Shown here: positions 1-8,717 of the stretch, in pieces
How positions within the stretch are numbered: the stretch's first letter is position 1
How the letters are laid out: every line of letters begins with the position of its first letter
DNA from: Apilactobacillus timberlakei
GTDB taxonomy: Bacteria; Bacillota; Bacilli; Lactobacillales; Lactobacillaceae
DNA: 64,000 nt
Direction of reading: 5' to 3'
NCBI RefSeq assembly: GCF_002993965.1
Contig: NZ_POST01000005.1
Span: 9,514 to 73,513 of the forward strand
Notes under the pieces: model-generated
The model's database searches: none
What the model saw: the letters and a program-made list of their open reading frames with translations, nothing else
Told to the model about the DNA's origin: nothing
Made by a program: the position numbers and the translations under genes

Positions 1-345
1 TTTTGGGGAACGATTGGTGTATTTATAATGTCTATTATTTTTATTACTTTATGGGCATTTTTACTCTTCTTCCCTGCATTTATTAAAGCATGTTCATATT
101 CACAAGCAGTATATATCTATCGTGATGCTGCAAAAAATGGTCATCCGATTGGCGTACTAGAAGCTATCACCAAAAGTCGTCAACTAATGGATGGACATAA
201 AGCTGAATACTTTGTCCTAAGATTAAGTTTCATTGGATGGTGGTTTGTTGTAATAATAACATTTGGAATTGCTGCGATTTATGTAACTCCATATACTTCA
301 TTAACCATGATCAGATACTATCTTAATTTAAATAATGAAGCATAA
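1..345 (+). CDS. DUF975 family membrane protein, 5' partial
   Basis: The reading frame is open from the first base, so the gene begins outside the window and only its last 114 codons are visible. Two hydrophobic segments flank a soluble stretch. The motif with AITKSRQLMDGHK, then LSFIGWW and a final transmembrane segment ending near YVTPYTSLTMIRYY, is the typical C-terminal half of DUF975 integral membrane proteins of Firmicutes. The function of that family is not established. A strong hairpin terminator follows the stop. Confident about the family, not about any role. Confidence 0.8.
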   Translation, partial: FWGTIGVFIMSIIFITLWAFLLFFPAFIKACSYSQAVYIYRDAAKNGHPIGVLEAITKSRQLMDGHKAEYFVLRLSFIGWWFVVIITFGIAAIYVTPYTSLTMIRYYLNLNNEA

Positions 346-347
346 AA

Positions 348-386
348 ATAACCGCTAAGATTTTATATCTTAGCGGTTATTTTTTG
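348..386. terminator. Bidirectional intrinsic terminator
   Basis: Perfect 13-bp stem (348-360 with 368-380, core AACCGCTAAGA) with a 7-base loop. A T run follows on the + strand and A residues precede it, so it can serve both the DUF975 gene and the leftward usp gene that ends at 423. Confidence 0.9.
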
Positions 387-422
387 TAGTAGTTAATAAT
401 TTAATTAGCTTTAAATATAATT

Positions 423-869
423 TTATCTGATAACCATAACTGAAACTGGTGAGTATTTAGCCATATAAGCAGCTTGGCTACCAAAGTGTCTAGATAATCC
501 TTTTTTGGATTCTGATCCAACAATTAATAAATCAGGATTTACCTTAGGAATAACATCTTTAACGATAGTTTCTCCAGCTTCACCTTGTGATGCCATAACT
601 TCAACATCTTTAACACCCGCAGTTTTAGCTGTTTCTTCATATTTTTTAATATGCTTTTCAAGATCTTCATATTTACCATGAACATATTTTCCAGATAATG
701 CTTGATAAATATTAATATCTTCATCTTCAAGAACCGAAACAATAGTTAGCTTAGCATCCTCTTCTTTAGCACGTGCAATAGCATATTTAAAAGCTAAAAT
801 GGCGTCATCAGAATCATCAACGGCAACTAGAATGTTCTTAAAGTTAATATCCATATTCATATTCTTCAT
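423..869 (-). CDS. Universal stress protein (UspA family)
   Basis: A cytoplasmic, probably nucleotide-binding stress protein of 148 residues, the usual length for a single Usp domain. The N-terminal strand reads NILVAVDDSDDA, with the acidic residue that contacts ATP in the family. The C-terminal region VGSESKKGLSRHFGS resembles the ATP-binding G-2x-G-9x-G-S loop. The first ATG is preceded by AGAAGG at suitable distance; later in-frame ATGs lie at codons 4 and 6. The gene starts 38 bases after the mntH stop with no terminator between, so it is probably co-transcribed with mntH. The exact stress it answers cannot be read from sequence. Confidence 0.9.
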   Translation of the reverse strand: MKNMNMDINFKNILVAVDDSDDAILAFKYAIARAKEEDAKLTIVSVLEDEDINIYQALSGKYVHGKYEDLEKHIKKYEETAKTAGVKDVEVMASQGEAGETIVKDVIPKVNPDLLIVGSESKKGLSRHFGSQAAYMAKYSPVSVMVIR

Positions 870-907
870 ATTTAAACCTTCTATTCTATTAATATTAGTT
901 TAAAGAA

Positions 908-2479
908 TTAGTCATTTAATTCAGGATGAGCATTGATGAATCGTTTGTTACCACGATGTAATTCCCACAATGTCCAAATTAATAATACAACAATTAAAAT
1001 GTTGACAATCCAAGCAATGATTCCAGCTTGAGAATCTTGAGCAGGTGTAGGGTTATCACCATAGAAACCTGAAATAGAATCTTTCATATTGTATAAGTTT
1101 AAGAAAGTTAAGGTCAATACTGAAATCCAACCACAAACTTTAACCCACATTGTATTCATAAATTTCTTACCCATTTCAACTTTACTATCAGTCATCATAA
1201 GTAATGGAAGCATTGAGAATGGTAAAGCAAAGGCCAAGAAGATTTGTGAGTTTTCAATTAAATCATTAATAGCAGCATGTTGTTTTAATGTTGATTCACC
1301 AGCAGTCATTGATACACAAATTAATACTGGGATAACAGAAATCAAACGAGTAATTAAACGACGTGCCCATAATGGAACCTTCAAGTTAATGAAACCTTCC
1401 ATAATAACTTGACCAGTTAAAGTACCAGTAATGGTAGAGTTTTGACCAGAAGCAAGTAAAGCAACAGCGAATAATGTTGATAATATACCTGATTTAGCAA
1501 CACTAATTAAAATTGGGTTAGATAACATTTTAGTATTATTCAAAGCATCAAATAAACCAAAGAATGAAGTATCTTGTACAGCACCTGATTTAAATACGGC
1601 AACACCCATGATTAATAGTAAAGCATTAACGAAGAATGCAAATGTTAATTGAACATTTGAATCCCAAGTTGTAAAACGAATAGTTCTAGCGATATCTTCA
1701 TCATCATTATGATCAATCTTACGAGTTTGTGAAATAGCTGAATGTAAGTATAGGTTATGAGGCATAACAGTAGCACCAATAATACCTAATGCACCAGATA
1801 ATGGTGTCATACCAGCAACTTCATGTCCAGTTGAAATTGTTTCAGGAACTGGAAGCAATCCCTTAAAAGCACCTACCCAACTAGGATTAGATAGAGCAAC
1901 TTGATATACGAAGACAAGTAGAATAACCACAATTAAACAAACAACAATTGCTTCAATTTTTCTAAAACCAATTTTAGTTAATAATAGCAATATCAAAACA
2001 TCAAAAACAGTTAAGAAAACTGCCAAGATTAGTGGAATATTAAATAATAGATATAAAGCAATTGCTCCACCAATAACTTCGGCAATATCAGTTGCCATAA
2101 TGGCAAATTCTGTCATGATCCATAGTACAATTCCTAATGTTTTACTAGTTCTTGCACGAATAGCTTGAGCTAAATCCATCTGACTCACGATTCCAAGTTT
2201 AGCTGCCATATATTGTAGTAACATCGCAATCAAACTTGAAATTAAGATAACAGACATTAATAGGTAACCAAAATTTTGACCACCAGTAATTGAAGTTGCC
2301 CAATTACCGGGATCCATATAACCAACGGCAACTAATGCACCTGGACCAGAGTATGCGAATAATGTTTTCCAAAATCCCATACCTTTAGGAACGGAAATCT
2401 TACCGTTTATTTCATCTAGAGAAGGTCCGTTCGCATATTGAACGAAACCTTTTTTTGCGTGTGAATTGTTTTCACTCAA
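908..2479 (-). CDS. mntH: Nramp-family Mn2+/H+ symporter
   Basis: Imports divalent manganese (possibly iron) with protons across the cytoplasmic membrane. About eleven hydrophobic segments are visible. The two diagnostic metal-site motifs are present: DPGN at about residues 56-59 (TM1) and MPH at about 239-241 (TM6). I choose the TTG start at 2479 because GGGTGG sits just upstream of it; the upstream ATG at 2512 has no ribosome binding site. The total of about 523 residues fits lactobacillar MntH. A promoter and a MntR-like palindrome lie just upstream, and usp follows in the same transcript. Manganese import fits the Mn catalase at 18.3 kb. Confidence 0.93.
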   Translation of the reverse strand: MSENNSHAKKGFVQYANGPSLDEINGKISVPKGMGFWKTLFAYSGPGALVAVGYMDPGNWATSITGGQNFGYLLMSVILISSLIAMLLQYMAAKLGIVSQMDLAQAIRARTSKTLGIVLWIMTEFAIMATDIAEVIGGAIALYLLFNIPLILAVFLTVFDVLILLLLTKIGFRKIEAIVVCLIVVILLVFVYQVALSNPSWVGAFKGLLPVPETISTGHEVAGMTPLSGALGIIGATVMPHNLYLHSAISQTRKIDHNDDEDIARTIRFTTWDSNVQLTFAFFVNALLLIMGVAVFKSGAVQDTSFFGLFDALNNTKMLSNPILISVAKSGILSTLFAVALLASGQNSTITGTLTGQVIMEGFINLKVPLWARRLITRLISVIPVLICVSMTAGESTLKQHAAINDLIENSQIFLAFALPFSMLPLLMMTDSKVEMGKKFMNTMWVKVCGWISVLTLTFLNLYNMKDSISGFYGDNPTPAQDSQAGIIAWIVNILIVVLLIWTLWELHRGNKRFINAHPELND

Positions 2480-2531
2480 AACTTTCCACCCTTTCCATAA
2501 TGTGTAACACATATATTAATAAGACATATGT

Positions 2532-2560
2532 ATTATACATTATATTTTTATAAAGTTAAA
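2532..2560 (-). promoter_or_regulatory. Promoter of mntH-usp
   Basis: On the minus strand TTTAAC (2555-2560) and TATAAT (2532-2537) are separated by 17 bp, about 50 bases upstream of the chosen TTG start. The -10 is a perfect consensus. The palindrome at 2567-2582 abuts the -35. Confidence 0.7.
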
Positions 2561-2566
2561 TGATTT

Positions 2567-2582
2567 TTTAGGTGTAGCTAAA
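2567..2582. promoter_or_regulatory. MntR/DtxR-like operator upstream of mntH
   Basis: TTTAGGTGTAGCTAAA is an inverted repeat (TTTAG/CTAAA arms) directly upstream of the mntH -35. Its shape resembles operators of DtxR-family manganese regulators, which control mntH in many Firmicutes. The assignment rests on position and palindromy, not on a matched matrix. Confidence 0.45.
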
Positions 2583-2600
2583 CTTTTTTTCAAATTAATG

Positions 2601-2616
2601 AACAACAATTGTTGTT
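2601..2616. promoter_or_regulatory. Perfect 16-bp palindrome between mntH and WxL operon
   Basis: AACAACAATTGTTGTT is fully self-complementary and lies in the 258-bp divergent intergenic region. It could be a repressor site for either side; no regulator is recognised. The rest of the intergenic DNA is very AT-rich, and no promoter for the rightward operon could be called with confidence. Confidence 0.35.
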
Positions 2617-2771
2617 ATATAGCAAACAATGAGCAAAATATTTCAAAAATGTTTCAAAAATTAATATAATATAGTTATTATATTAAAGTTAATGTTACAT
2701 AATAATATTTTAATTTTATCATTAGTAATTTGACTTAAATTTATAATAAGAAAGAGGTTTAAAAAAATAAT

Positions 2772-3818
2772 ATGAAGATACATAAATTTTTATTTACATT
2801 TTTCACTTTAATATTCTGTATTTTAGGTTTTAGTAATTATGTAAATGCTGAAAATAACAATGCCAATATTCCATTCAATATGAATGCTATTCATCCTAGT
2901 AATCAAATCAACAAGTCAACTAGTTATATTGATGCTTTGTACAAACCGGGAGAAACTCAACAGCTTCAAGTCAAAGTTAGAAATAGTTCTAGTGCTACTC
3001 AACATTTTATTGTTTCTATTAATGACGCTACTACTAGCAATGGCTTAGCTATTGACTATACAAAAAGCAAACAAAAATTAATTGGGTCCCCTAAAATATC
3101 AGAATTGATTGATGGTAATGCTAATCAAGCGATTACTATGCCCGGTAAAAGTTCTAAAGTGGTAACTTTTGATTTATCAATGCCTAAAGAAACTTTCAAA
3201 GGTATCATTATGGGTGGTATTTCAGTTTATAAAGATGATAGATACTATCAACAAAGCAATAATGATAATAAAGGAGTTAGCATTAATAATAAATTTGTTT
3301 ATTCCACTGCTGTGTTATTGAGAAATCAAACTGGCAATGTTTTCCCAGATTTAAAAATGGTAGATGCTAAGCAAGCTCCTGCTAATGATGCTCCAGCTAT
3401 TGTCACCACCCTTAAAAATGATCAACGTAACTTTATTAGTGGTGTAAAAACTACTTCCACTATTAAAGATTCCGATGGTAAAAAAGTTGCTGAAAGTTCC
3501 ACTAGTTTAGGTCAGATTGCTCCTATTAGCCAATTTGATTTATCAACTCCACTAAAGGAAACATTATCTCCTGGTGACTATACATTAGATGGAAATGCTA
3601 GTGCCAGTGATGGTCAAAAATGGGATTGGCATAAAAGCATCCACATTACTCAACAAAACTTCGATAATACACAAAAGAACATTGTGACAAATAAAAAACC
3701 ATTTCCTTGGGCAATGGTCATCATAATTTCATTAATTGCTATTATATTAATTTTAATTGGTTTATTAATTTATCTACTATTAAAACGTAGGAATAAAGAT
3801 AATAAGGAATATAAGTAA
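2772..3818 (+). CDS. WxL-interacting protein (DUF916/DUF3324)
   Basis: Secreted, membrane-anchored surface protein of 348 residues. It has an N-terminal signal peptide ending near VNA-EN (residue 26), a DUF916 peptidoglycan-binding-like domain (about 35-160, motif ALYKPGETQQLQVKVRN), then a DUF3324 region (about 170-290). A C-terminal transmembrane helix (about 312-337) ends in a short KRR-rich tail. In the family these proteins tether WxL proteins and bind peptidoglycan or host ligands. It is the first gene of a three-gene cluster with two WxL-type proteins, the usual arrangement. The purine-rich AAAGAGG lies 14 bases before the ATG, a rather long spacing. Confidence 0.9.
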   Translation: MKIHKFLFTFFTLIFCILGFSNYVNAENNNANIPFNMNAIHPSNQINKSTSYIDALYKPGETQQLQVKVRNSSSATQHFIVSINDATTSNGLAIDYTKSKQKLIGSPKISELIDGNANQAITMPGKSSKVVTFDLSMPKETFKGIIMGGISVYKDDRYYQQSNNDNKGVSINNKFVYSTAVLLRNQTGNVFPDLKMVDAKQAPANDAPAIVTTLKNDQRNFISGVKTTSTIKDSDGKKVAESSTSLGQIAPISQFDLSTPLKETLSPGDYTLDGNASASDGQKWDWHKSIHITQQNFDNTQKNIVTNKKPFPWAMVIIISLIAIILILIGLLIYLLLKRRNKDNKEYK

Positions 3819-3849
3819 TATAAAGATATCAAAATAGGAGGCATATAAA

Positions 3850-5133
3850 TTGAACAAGAAATTAATGCTTAGTTTAATATGCTCTATCCTACTATTAATA
3901 ACGTTACAAACAAAAGTTAATGCTGATTCTCCTGCACATAATGTTGAAGACGTTTTTACAAACGAGTTCTTTCAAGATGGATCTTATACTAACCAAATTA
4001 ATGGTGGCAAAGGAGGCAGTAAATTTACAGGTTATGATAATAACATAAGAAATATATCAATGGGGATTGATCAGAATGAAAAATACATTGAATTAACTTA
4101 TGGTAGTAAAGGTAGCAAAGGTGGTAATGATCGATATGTAAATTTTCAAATGGAATTTAATAACAAATTAAGAAATAATAATAATATGATTGATGGTAGT
4201 AAAACTAAAATTTATCATAATTTAGAAAAAGAAAATTCACGTACTAAACCTGTTTTATTAAGCTCAATGCATCAATATAATAATAATAATAATGATGGTC
4301 AAAAAGTATACAGTTATAGTTTTGATTTTAAGAATTATCATAGTGGATCAATTACATTAAGAATTTACTTTAAAAATGATGCAAAAGAACGAAACTTTTC
4401 TTATGGAAGCAAGGAACCATTAATTTATTTATATTACAAATCTGGTGATAAAAAATACGATAAAGACAACAATTTTAAAAGTGAATTTCATATATTCGAA
4501 ACAGCTCAAACATTTTATTATGATGATTTAGTTAATGCGATGATAAATAGAATTCAAAAAGAAAGAGCTGATTTTCAATCTATCGTAGAAAATTCAACAT
4601 TGCTCAATGATTATAAAAATCAATTAAGCAATAAGATTAATAAAACTACACTATTTACAAAAAGAAAAAATCCAATATACCTATCTTATCCAAAAATCAC
4701 ATCAATTAATCAAATATTGCAAGTAATAGATACCCAAGAAAACATAATCTCTTCACTTCAAAAAATCACCTTACTCAAAATCAATAACTTCCCTAGTTTA
4801 AATTTTCAAACAAAAAGTAGTAATGATAATTCAACTAACCTATCTAAAAGTATTAAGTTGCAAATTTCCAAATTTAATATTCCAAGCTTTCACATATCAC
4901 TTTCATTATCACCTTTAGTAAACAAAAATAATGCATTATTTGGGCAAACATTCTATATTGACAATAAACTAGTTAATCCAAATGTTACATTCAATTATTT
5001 TAATAAACAAAGTACAGACAATAGTACCGATTATTATCAGATGCCTAATATTAAATTAAATTTTCCCCCATACACTGCTCCTTCAGGTAATTATAAAGGA
5101 ACAGCAACTTGGAACTTGGTCGACGGACCTTAA
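3850..5133 (+). CDS. Secreted WxL-like protein (C-terminal motif only)
   Basis: A 427-residue secreted protein with a signal peptide cleaved around VNA-DS. The start is TTG, 8 bases after AGGAGG. The middle is rich in Asn/Lys/Ser with no recognised domain. The C-terminus ends YKGTATWNLVDGP, almost the same as the ending of the next gene, so it is a WxL-domain relative. The proximal W-x-L motif normally found about 80-100 residues earlier is not evident, which makes this an atypical or diverged WxL protein. It lies between the WxL-interacting gene and a canonical WxL gene, with short spacers, in one operon. Probably cell-wall associated; ligand unknown. Confidence 0.75.
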   Translation: MNKKLMLSLICSILLLITLQTKVNADSPAHNVEDVFTNEFFQDGSYTNQINGGKGGSKFTGYDNNIRNISMGIDQNEKYIELTYGSKGSKGGNDRYVNFQMEFNNKLRNNNNMIDGSKTKIYHNLEKENSRTKPVLLSSMHQYNNNNNDGQKVYSYSFDFKNYHSGSITLRIYFKNDAKERNFSYGSKEPLIYLYYKSGDKKYDKDNNFKSEFHIFETAQTFYYDDLVNAMINRIQKERADFQSIVENSTLLNDYKNQLSNKINKTTLFTKRKNPIYLSYPKITSINQILQVIDTQENIISSLQKITLLKINNFPSLNFQTKSSNDNSTNLSKSIKLQISKFNIPSFHISLSLSPLVNKNNALFGQTFYIDNKLVNPNVTFNYFNKQSTDNSTDYYQMPNIKLNFPPYTAPSGNYKGTATWNLVDGP

Positions 5134-5188
5134 AACGTAGAATTTATTAATTAATAATCAAAATTAACTTCTAAAAGGAGATTTTAAT

Positions 5189-5941
5189 ATGAAAAAACTT
5201 TTATTATGTACAGCTGCTTTAACAATGTTTGCTGGAATCGGACTAGAAACAGGTAGTAATAATGTTCATGCTGATGGTCAAGATGTTGGACAAGAAGCTG
5301 GATCAGGAGCAAAAACAAATACTTTATTAGAAATAGATAACAGTAATAATAATACGAAACCTGTTAATCCAGATAATACTGAAAATGAGTTGGATAATCC
5401 CCAAGACAATAATGTTAATAATACTAAATCCCGTGGTGAATTAACTTTAGATGCAGTTCCATCATTACTAAACTTTGGAAAGATGAGTGATGCTTCTGAA
5501 ACAAAGGGTGGATATAACACTGAAAATATTACAAATGGAAATATGGTTAACGGTAACAAACAATATTACTATGCACAGGTAACAGATCACAGAGCAGGTG
5601 CAAAAGGTTGGAAATTAACTGCATCAATGGATAATATGAATAATATGAATAATAGTGATGTTAATCTTAATGGTGCATCTATTACACTTAATTCTTCTGG
5701 CAAAGCTAGTCCAGCATATAACAATAACAATACTGCACCTAATACAAATACAAATGTAAATTTAGATCCATATAAGGGTCCAGTTAATGTTATAAATGCA
5801 GAACAAGGTACTGGAGAAAATACATGGTTTGATTTGTTTAATTCTATTCAATTAAAATACGGACAATCATCAACAGGTACTTATAAAGGACAAATTACTT
5901 GGAATTTAATAGATGCACCTGATAGTACCCAAAATCAATAA
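5189..5941 (+). CDS. WxL domain surface protein
   Basis: A 250-residue exported protein: signal peptide (1-29, VHA-DG), an Asn/Asp/Pro-rich linker (about 40-82), then a C-terminal WxL domain. The two hallmark motifs are present: WKL at residues 141-143 and TWNL at about 237-240, with the conserved opening LTLDAVPSLLNFG. WxL domains bind peptidoglycan non-covalently. AAAAGGAG lies upstream of the ATG. Last gene of the operon, followed by a terminator. The small size and lack of another domain suggest a structural partner of the upstream proteins rather than an enzyme. Confidence 0.9.
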   Translation: MKKLLLCTAALTMFAGIGLETGSNNVHADGQDVGQEAGSGAKTNTLLEIDNSNNNTKPVNPDNTENELDNPQDNNVNNTKSRGELTLDAVPSLLNFGKMSDASETKGGYNTENITNGNMVNGNKQYYYAQVTDHRAGAKGWKLTASMDNMNNMNNSDVNLNGASITLNSSGKASPAYNNNNTAPNTNTNVNLDPYKGPVNVINAEQGTGENTWFDLFNSIQLKYGQSSTGTYKGQITWNLIDAPDSTQNQ

Positions 5942-5962
5942 TAATATCAAAATAACTTCTTA

Positions 5963-5995
5963 AAAAAGCTTTGCAATTTGCAAAGCTTTTTGTTT
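5963..5995 (+). terminator. Terminator of the WxL operon
   Basis: Stem AAAAGCTTTGCA pairing with TGCAAAGCTTTT followed by TTTTTGTTT. Confidence 0.88.
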
Positions 5996-6030
5996 ACCCT
6001 AATAACATAAAACACGAACTATTACAAACA

Positions 6031-6059
6031 TTGACAAATTAATGTTAATGTTTCATAAT
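6031..6059 (+). promoter_or_regulatory. Promoter of adenine deaminase
   Basis: TTGACA (6031-6036), 17-bp spacer, CATAAT (6054-6059). Transcription would start near 6066, after the ATG at 6062, which rules out that ATG and supports the start at 6104. No purine riboswitch fold was recognised in the short leader. Confidence 0.75.
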
Positions 6060-6103
6060 ATTTGATAATTTTATTCGAAAGAAAAAAGGATGGGTTATCA
6101 AAA

Positions 6104-7777
6104 ATGCACACAATTGATTTAATAATTAAGAACGGTCAAGTTTTAAATGTCTACAAGAAACAATTTGAGCTAAAAGATTTATACATTAATGACGGTAAAA
6201 TTATAGAAGAACAAGAAAATCAATATCAAGCAAAACAGATCATTGATGCTAAAAATCAATATTTAGTCCCTGGTTTTATCGATTCACATGTTCACATTGA
6301 AAGTTCATTGGTAACCCCTTCTGAATTAGGTAAAGTAATTGTCCCAATGGGAGTTACTTCAGTCGTTACTGACCCGCACGAAATAGCGAACGTATCTGGA
6401 ATTGAAGGGATTAAATATATGATTAATGATGCTAAACAATCCCCACTTGATGTTTTTGTCATGTTACCATCTAGTGTTCCAGCTACTTCTTTTGAACACA
6501 ATGGTGCAACCTTAAATGCCGATTCATTGCATCCCCTATACAAAGATTCATCAGTCATTGGTTTAGCAGAAGTTATGGACTACCCTGCAGTCCATAATCG
6601 CAATCAAGATATGATGAATAAAATCAATGATTCCTTGAATCATGGCTATCAAGTTGATGGTCATGGAGCTGGATTATCAGCTAAACAGTTAGGCGAATAC
6701 AAAGAAGTCGGTATTTCAACTGACCATGAATCTACTACTTTAAATCAAATGTATGATCGCTTGGACGTTGGTATGAATATGTTTCTACGAGAAGGCACCG
6801 TAGAACGTGATTTACAAAATACGATTCAAGCCGTTAATAAAGATAACATTGATCAATTTTCTTTCTGTACTGATGACAAATTTATAACTACCATTATTAA
6901 TGAAGGAAGTATTAATTTTAACATTCAATTAGCGATTGAATATGGAATCAAACCTGAAGATGCTTATGTTATGGCCAGTTTAAATGCAGCTAAGGCACAT
7001 AAAATTAATAATTTGGGAGCCTTAACTCCTGGATATAAAGCTGATATTGTAATGGTTTCTGATCCTAAAAAAGTGGATGTAAAACAAGTGATTAAAAACG
7101 GAAAATTAATGACGGAAAATAATTTCAACTCAACTCCATTGAAATTCACTAAAAATACAGTTCATCAAAATATCAAATTAGAAGATCTAACATTACCATT
7201 AGAAAGTAATCAAGAATGCCATGTTATTGGTATTCAACCTAATCATATCGAAACTGACCATTTAAAAATGAATGTTCCAGTTGAAGATGGCTTGTTCAAA
7301 GCTGATTTAGAAAATGACGTTTTAAAAATGGTAGACGTTGAACGCCATCATAACCTAGGCACCTTTGGAATTGGTTTAGTGAATGGTTTCAATATTAAAA
7401 ATGGTGCTGTTGCAACAACAGTAGCTCATGACTCGCATAATATTGTTGCTGTTGGAACATCTGATGAAAATATTTATCGTGCTATTCAATCAATTACTAA
7501 AGTTGGTGGTGGAATCGCTGTCGTTAATGATAATCAAAATGTCACTGTCATGCCACTTCCTGTAGCTGGATTAATGTCTGATAAATCATGGCAAATAGCT
7601 AGTGAAGATTTAAATGCTATTACCAAGGCATTTAAACAAATTAGTGGTGATATTAATTTCAATCCATTTATTACTCTATCGTTCCTAACTTTGCCAGTTA
7701 TTCCTACAATTAAATTAACTGACCAAGGAGTATATGATTTCAATCAACAAAAATTTATTGATATTCAATCTAAATGA
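6104..7777 (+). CDS. ade: Adenine deaminase
   Basis: Hydrolyses adenine to hypoxanthine and ammonia in purine salvage (cytoplasm). The product has about 557 residues, close to the usual 570-580. Amidohydrolase signatures: GFIDSHVHIES with metal ligands His62 and His64, then DPHEIANVSG, EVMDYP, DGHGAGLS, STDHES and CTDDKF. The C-terminal region contains the family-specific HNLGTFGIGLVNGF and the AHDSHN motif. I place the start at the ATG at 6104, downstream of GGATGG, because the upstream ATG at 6062 precedes the predicted transcription start. Single-gene unit with its own promoter and terminator. Confidence 0.94.
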   Translation: MHTIDLIIKNGQVLNVYKKQFELKDLYINDGKIIEEQENQYQAKQIIDAKNQYLVPGFIDSHVHIESSLVTPSELGKVIVPMGVTSVVTDPHEIANVSGIEGIKYMINDAKQSPLDVFVMLPSSVPATSFEHNGATLNADSLHPLYKDSSVIGLAEVMDYPAVHNRNQDMMNKINDSLNHGYQVDGHGAGLSAKQLGEYKEVGISTDHESTTLNQMYDRLDVGMNMFLREGTVERDLQNTIQAVNKDNIDQFSFCTDDKFITTIINEGSINFNIQLAIEYGIKPEDAYVMASLNAAKAHKINNLGALTPGYKADIVMVSDPKKVDVKQVIKNGKLMTENNFNSTPLKFTKNTVHQNIKLEDLTLPLESNQECHVIGIQPNHIETDHLKMNVPVEDGLFKADLENDVLKMVDVERHHNLGTFGIGLVNGFNIKNGAVATTVAHDSHNIVAVGTSDENIYRAIQSITKVGGGIAVVNDNQNVTVMPLPVAGLMSDKSWQIASEDLNAITKAFKQISGDINFNPFITLSFLTLPVIPTIKLTDQGVYDFNQQKFIDIQSK

Positions 7778-7779
7778 CA

Positions 7780-7808
7780 AAAAGACTCAGCATTAGCTGA
7801 GTCTTTTT
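7780..7808. terminator. Bidirectional terminator between ade and CDF gene
   Basis: AAAGACTCAGC, loop ATTA, GCTGAGTCTTT, with T runs on both strands. It overlaps the stop codon of the convergent leftward gene. Confidence 0.9.
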
Positions 7809-8409
7809 ATTCACCTTTTATCCCTTCAAGGCCTTCTGTAAAAATAAAGTATACTAAAATTAAAGCCGCAACTGAATCAGCCCACCAAAAACCAAATAGT
7901 GCATTTAATATCATTCCTGCTAATACGGTTCCCGCAATATATGCACAAGTAACATTACAATAACTATCTTCGATTAAAGCATCTGATTTTAAAATTTTTC
8001 CATAACGTCGTTTTTTAATAATGAAAAATGGCATCATCAATAATGATAAAATGGCAATTATAATTCCTGATAATGAATCATCGGCAACTCCATGCCCAAA
8101 TAAATTAAGTAACGATGTTATGGTTACATATATTGACAACAATATTAAAATGATACCAACTAACATTGATGTAATTTTTTCTGCTTTTTTAATTGTTTCA
8201 CTAGCTGCACCATTAGCTTCTTTTTTAAGCCGCCAAATTAAAATTGATCCAGCAATGATTTCTAAAAAACTATCCAAGCCAAAAGCAATTAATAAAATAG
8301 ACTTAGCCATAATACCTGAATATAGAGCTACTACAAATTCAATTAACATCCATAAAGTCGATAAATATTCTACGTTAATACTTTTACTAAGTGTATTATT
8401 ATTCGCCAT
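7807..8409 (-). CDS. CDF-type cation transporter, short form
   Basis: Polytopic membrane protein of 200 residues with about six hydrophobic segments. The pattern FGLDSFLE in the second segment and DALIEDSYCN...WWADSVAAL in the fifth and sixth matches the metal-site arrangement of cation diffusion facilitators. It lacks the C-terminal cytoplasmic dimerisation domain of classical CDF exporters, ending right after the last helix. It overlaps the upstream ArsR gene by about 11 bases. The repressor has a Zn/Co-type metal site, so zinc or cobalt efflux is the likely job. The precise ion is an inference. Confidence 0.75.
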   Translation of the reverse strand: MANNNTLSKSINVEYLSTLWMLIEFVVALYSGIMAKSILLIAFGLDSFLEIIAGSILIWRLKKEANGAASETIKKAEKITSMLVGIILILLSIYVTITSLLNLFGHGVADDSLSGIIIAILSLLMMPFFIIKKRRYGKILKSDALIEDSYCNVTCAYIAGTVLAGMILNALFGFWWADSVAALILVYFIFTEGLEGIKGE

Positions 8410-8707
8410 GTTTTTTCCCCCTAATTACGTGACTAGAATGTTGAACTGCTTCATTTACAATATCTAAAATATGTGGATCATCTAATCGGTAATAAATCGA
8501 TTTCCCTATCCGATTAGTGTCTACTAATTGGTGCTTTTTTAAAATCGATAATTGATGAGACACTGCAGACTGCTCAATATCAAGGAGAGCACTTAATTCA
8601 TTGACACTAATTGCCTTGTCTTCTAAATTCACTAACATTTTAAGCCTAGTCTCATTACTTAATAGCTTAAATATTCGGCTAGCTTCTTTTAAATAATCAG
8701 TATTCAT
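8399..8707 (-). CDS. ArsR/SmtB-family metal-sensing repressor (CzrA-like)
   Basis: Winged-helix repressor of 102 residues. The recognition helix region reads IEQSAVSHQLSILKKHQLV. The C-terminal helix has D77-x-H79 and H90-x2-H93, the same spacing as the alpha-5 Zn/Co site of staphylococcal CzrA (D84, H86, H97, H100). This predicts zinc or cobalt sensing rather than arsenic. I choose the ATG at 8707, preceded by GTGAGG, over the one at 8725. It is the first gene of a two-gene operon with the CDF transporter. The promoter lies inside a palindromic CATATG array (8718-8761), so it is probably autoregulated. Confidence 0.9.
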   Translation of the reverse strand: MNTDYLKEASRIFKLLSNETRLKMLVNLEDKAISVNELSALLDIEQSAVSHQLSILKKHQLVDTNRIGKSIYYRLDDPHILDIVNEAVQHSSHVIRGKKHGE

Positions 8708-8717
8708 TTTATCCTCA

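Noticed and set aside
1089-1412. Open frame antisense to mntH
   Set aside because: Shadow of a real membrane-protein gene; no ribosome binding site and unlikely composition.
5996-6103. Purine riboswitch before adenine deaminase
   Set aside because: With the promoter at 6031-6059 the leader is under 45 bases, too short for the aptamer, and no conserved core was seen.
8021-8467. Open frame antisense to the CDF and ArsR genes
   Set aside because: Overlaps two well-supported genes entirely and lacks a start signal.
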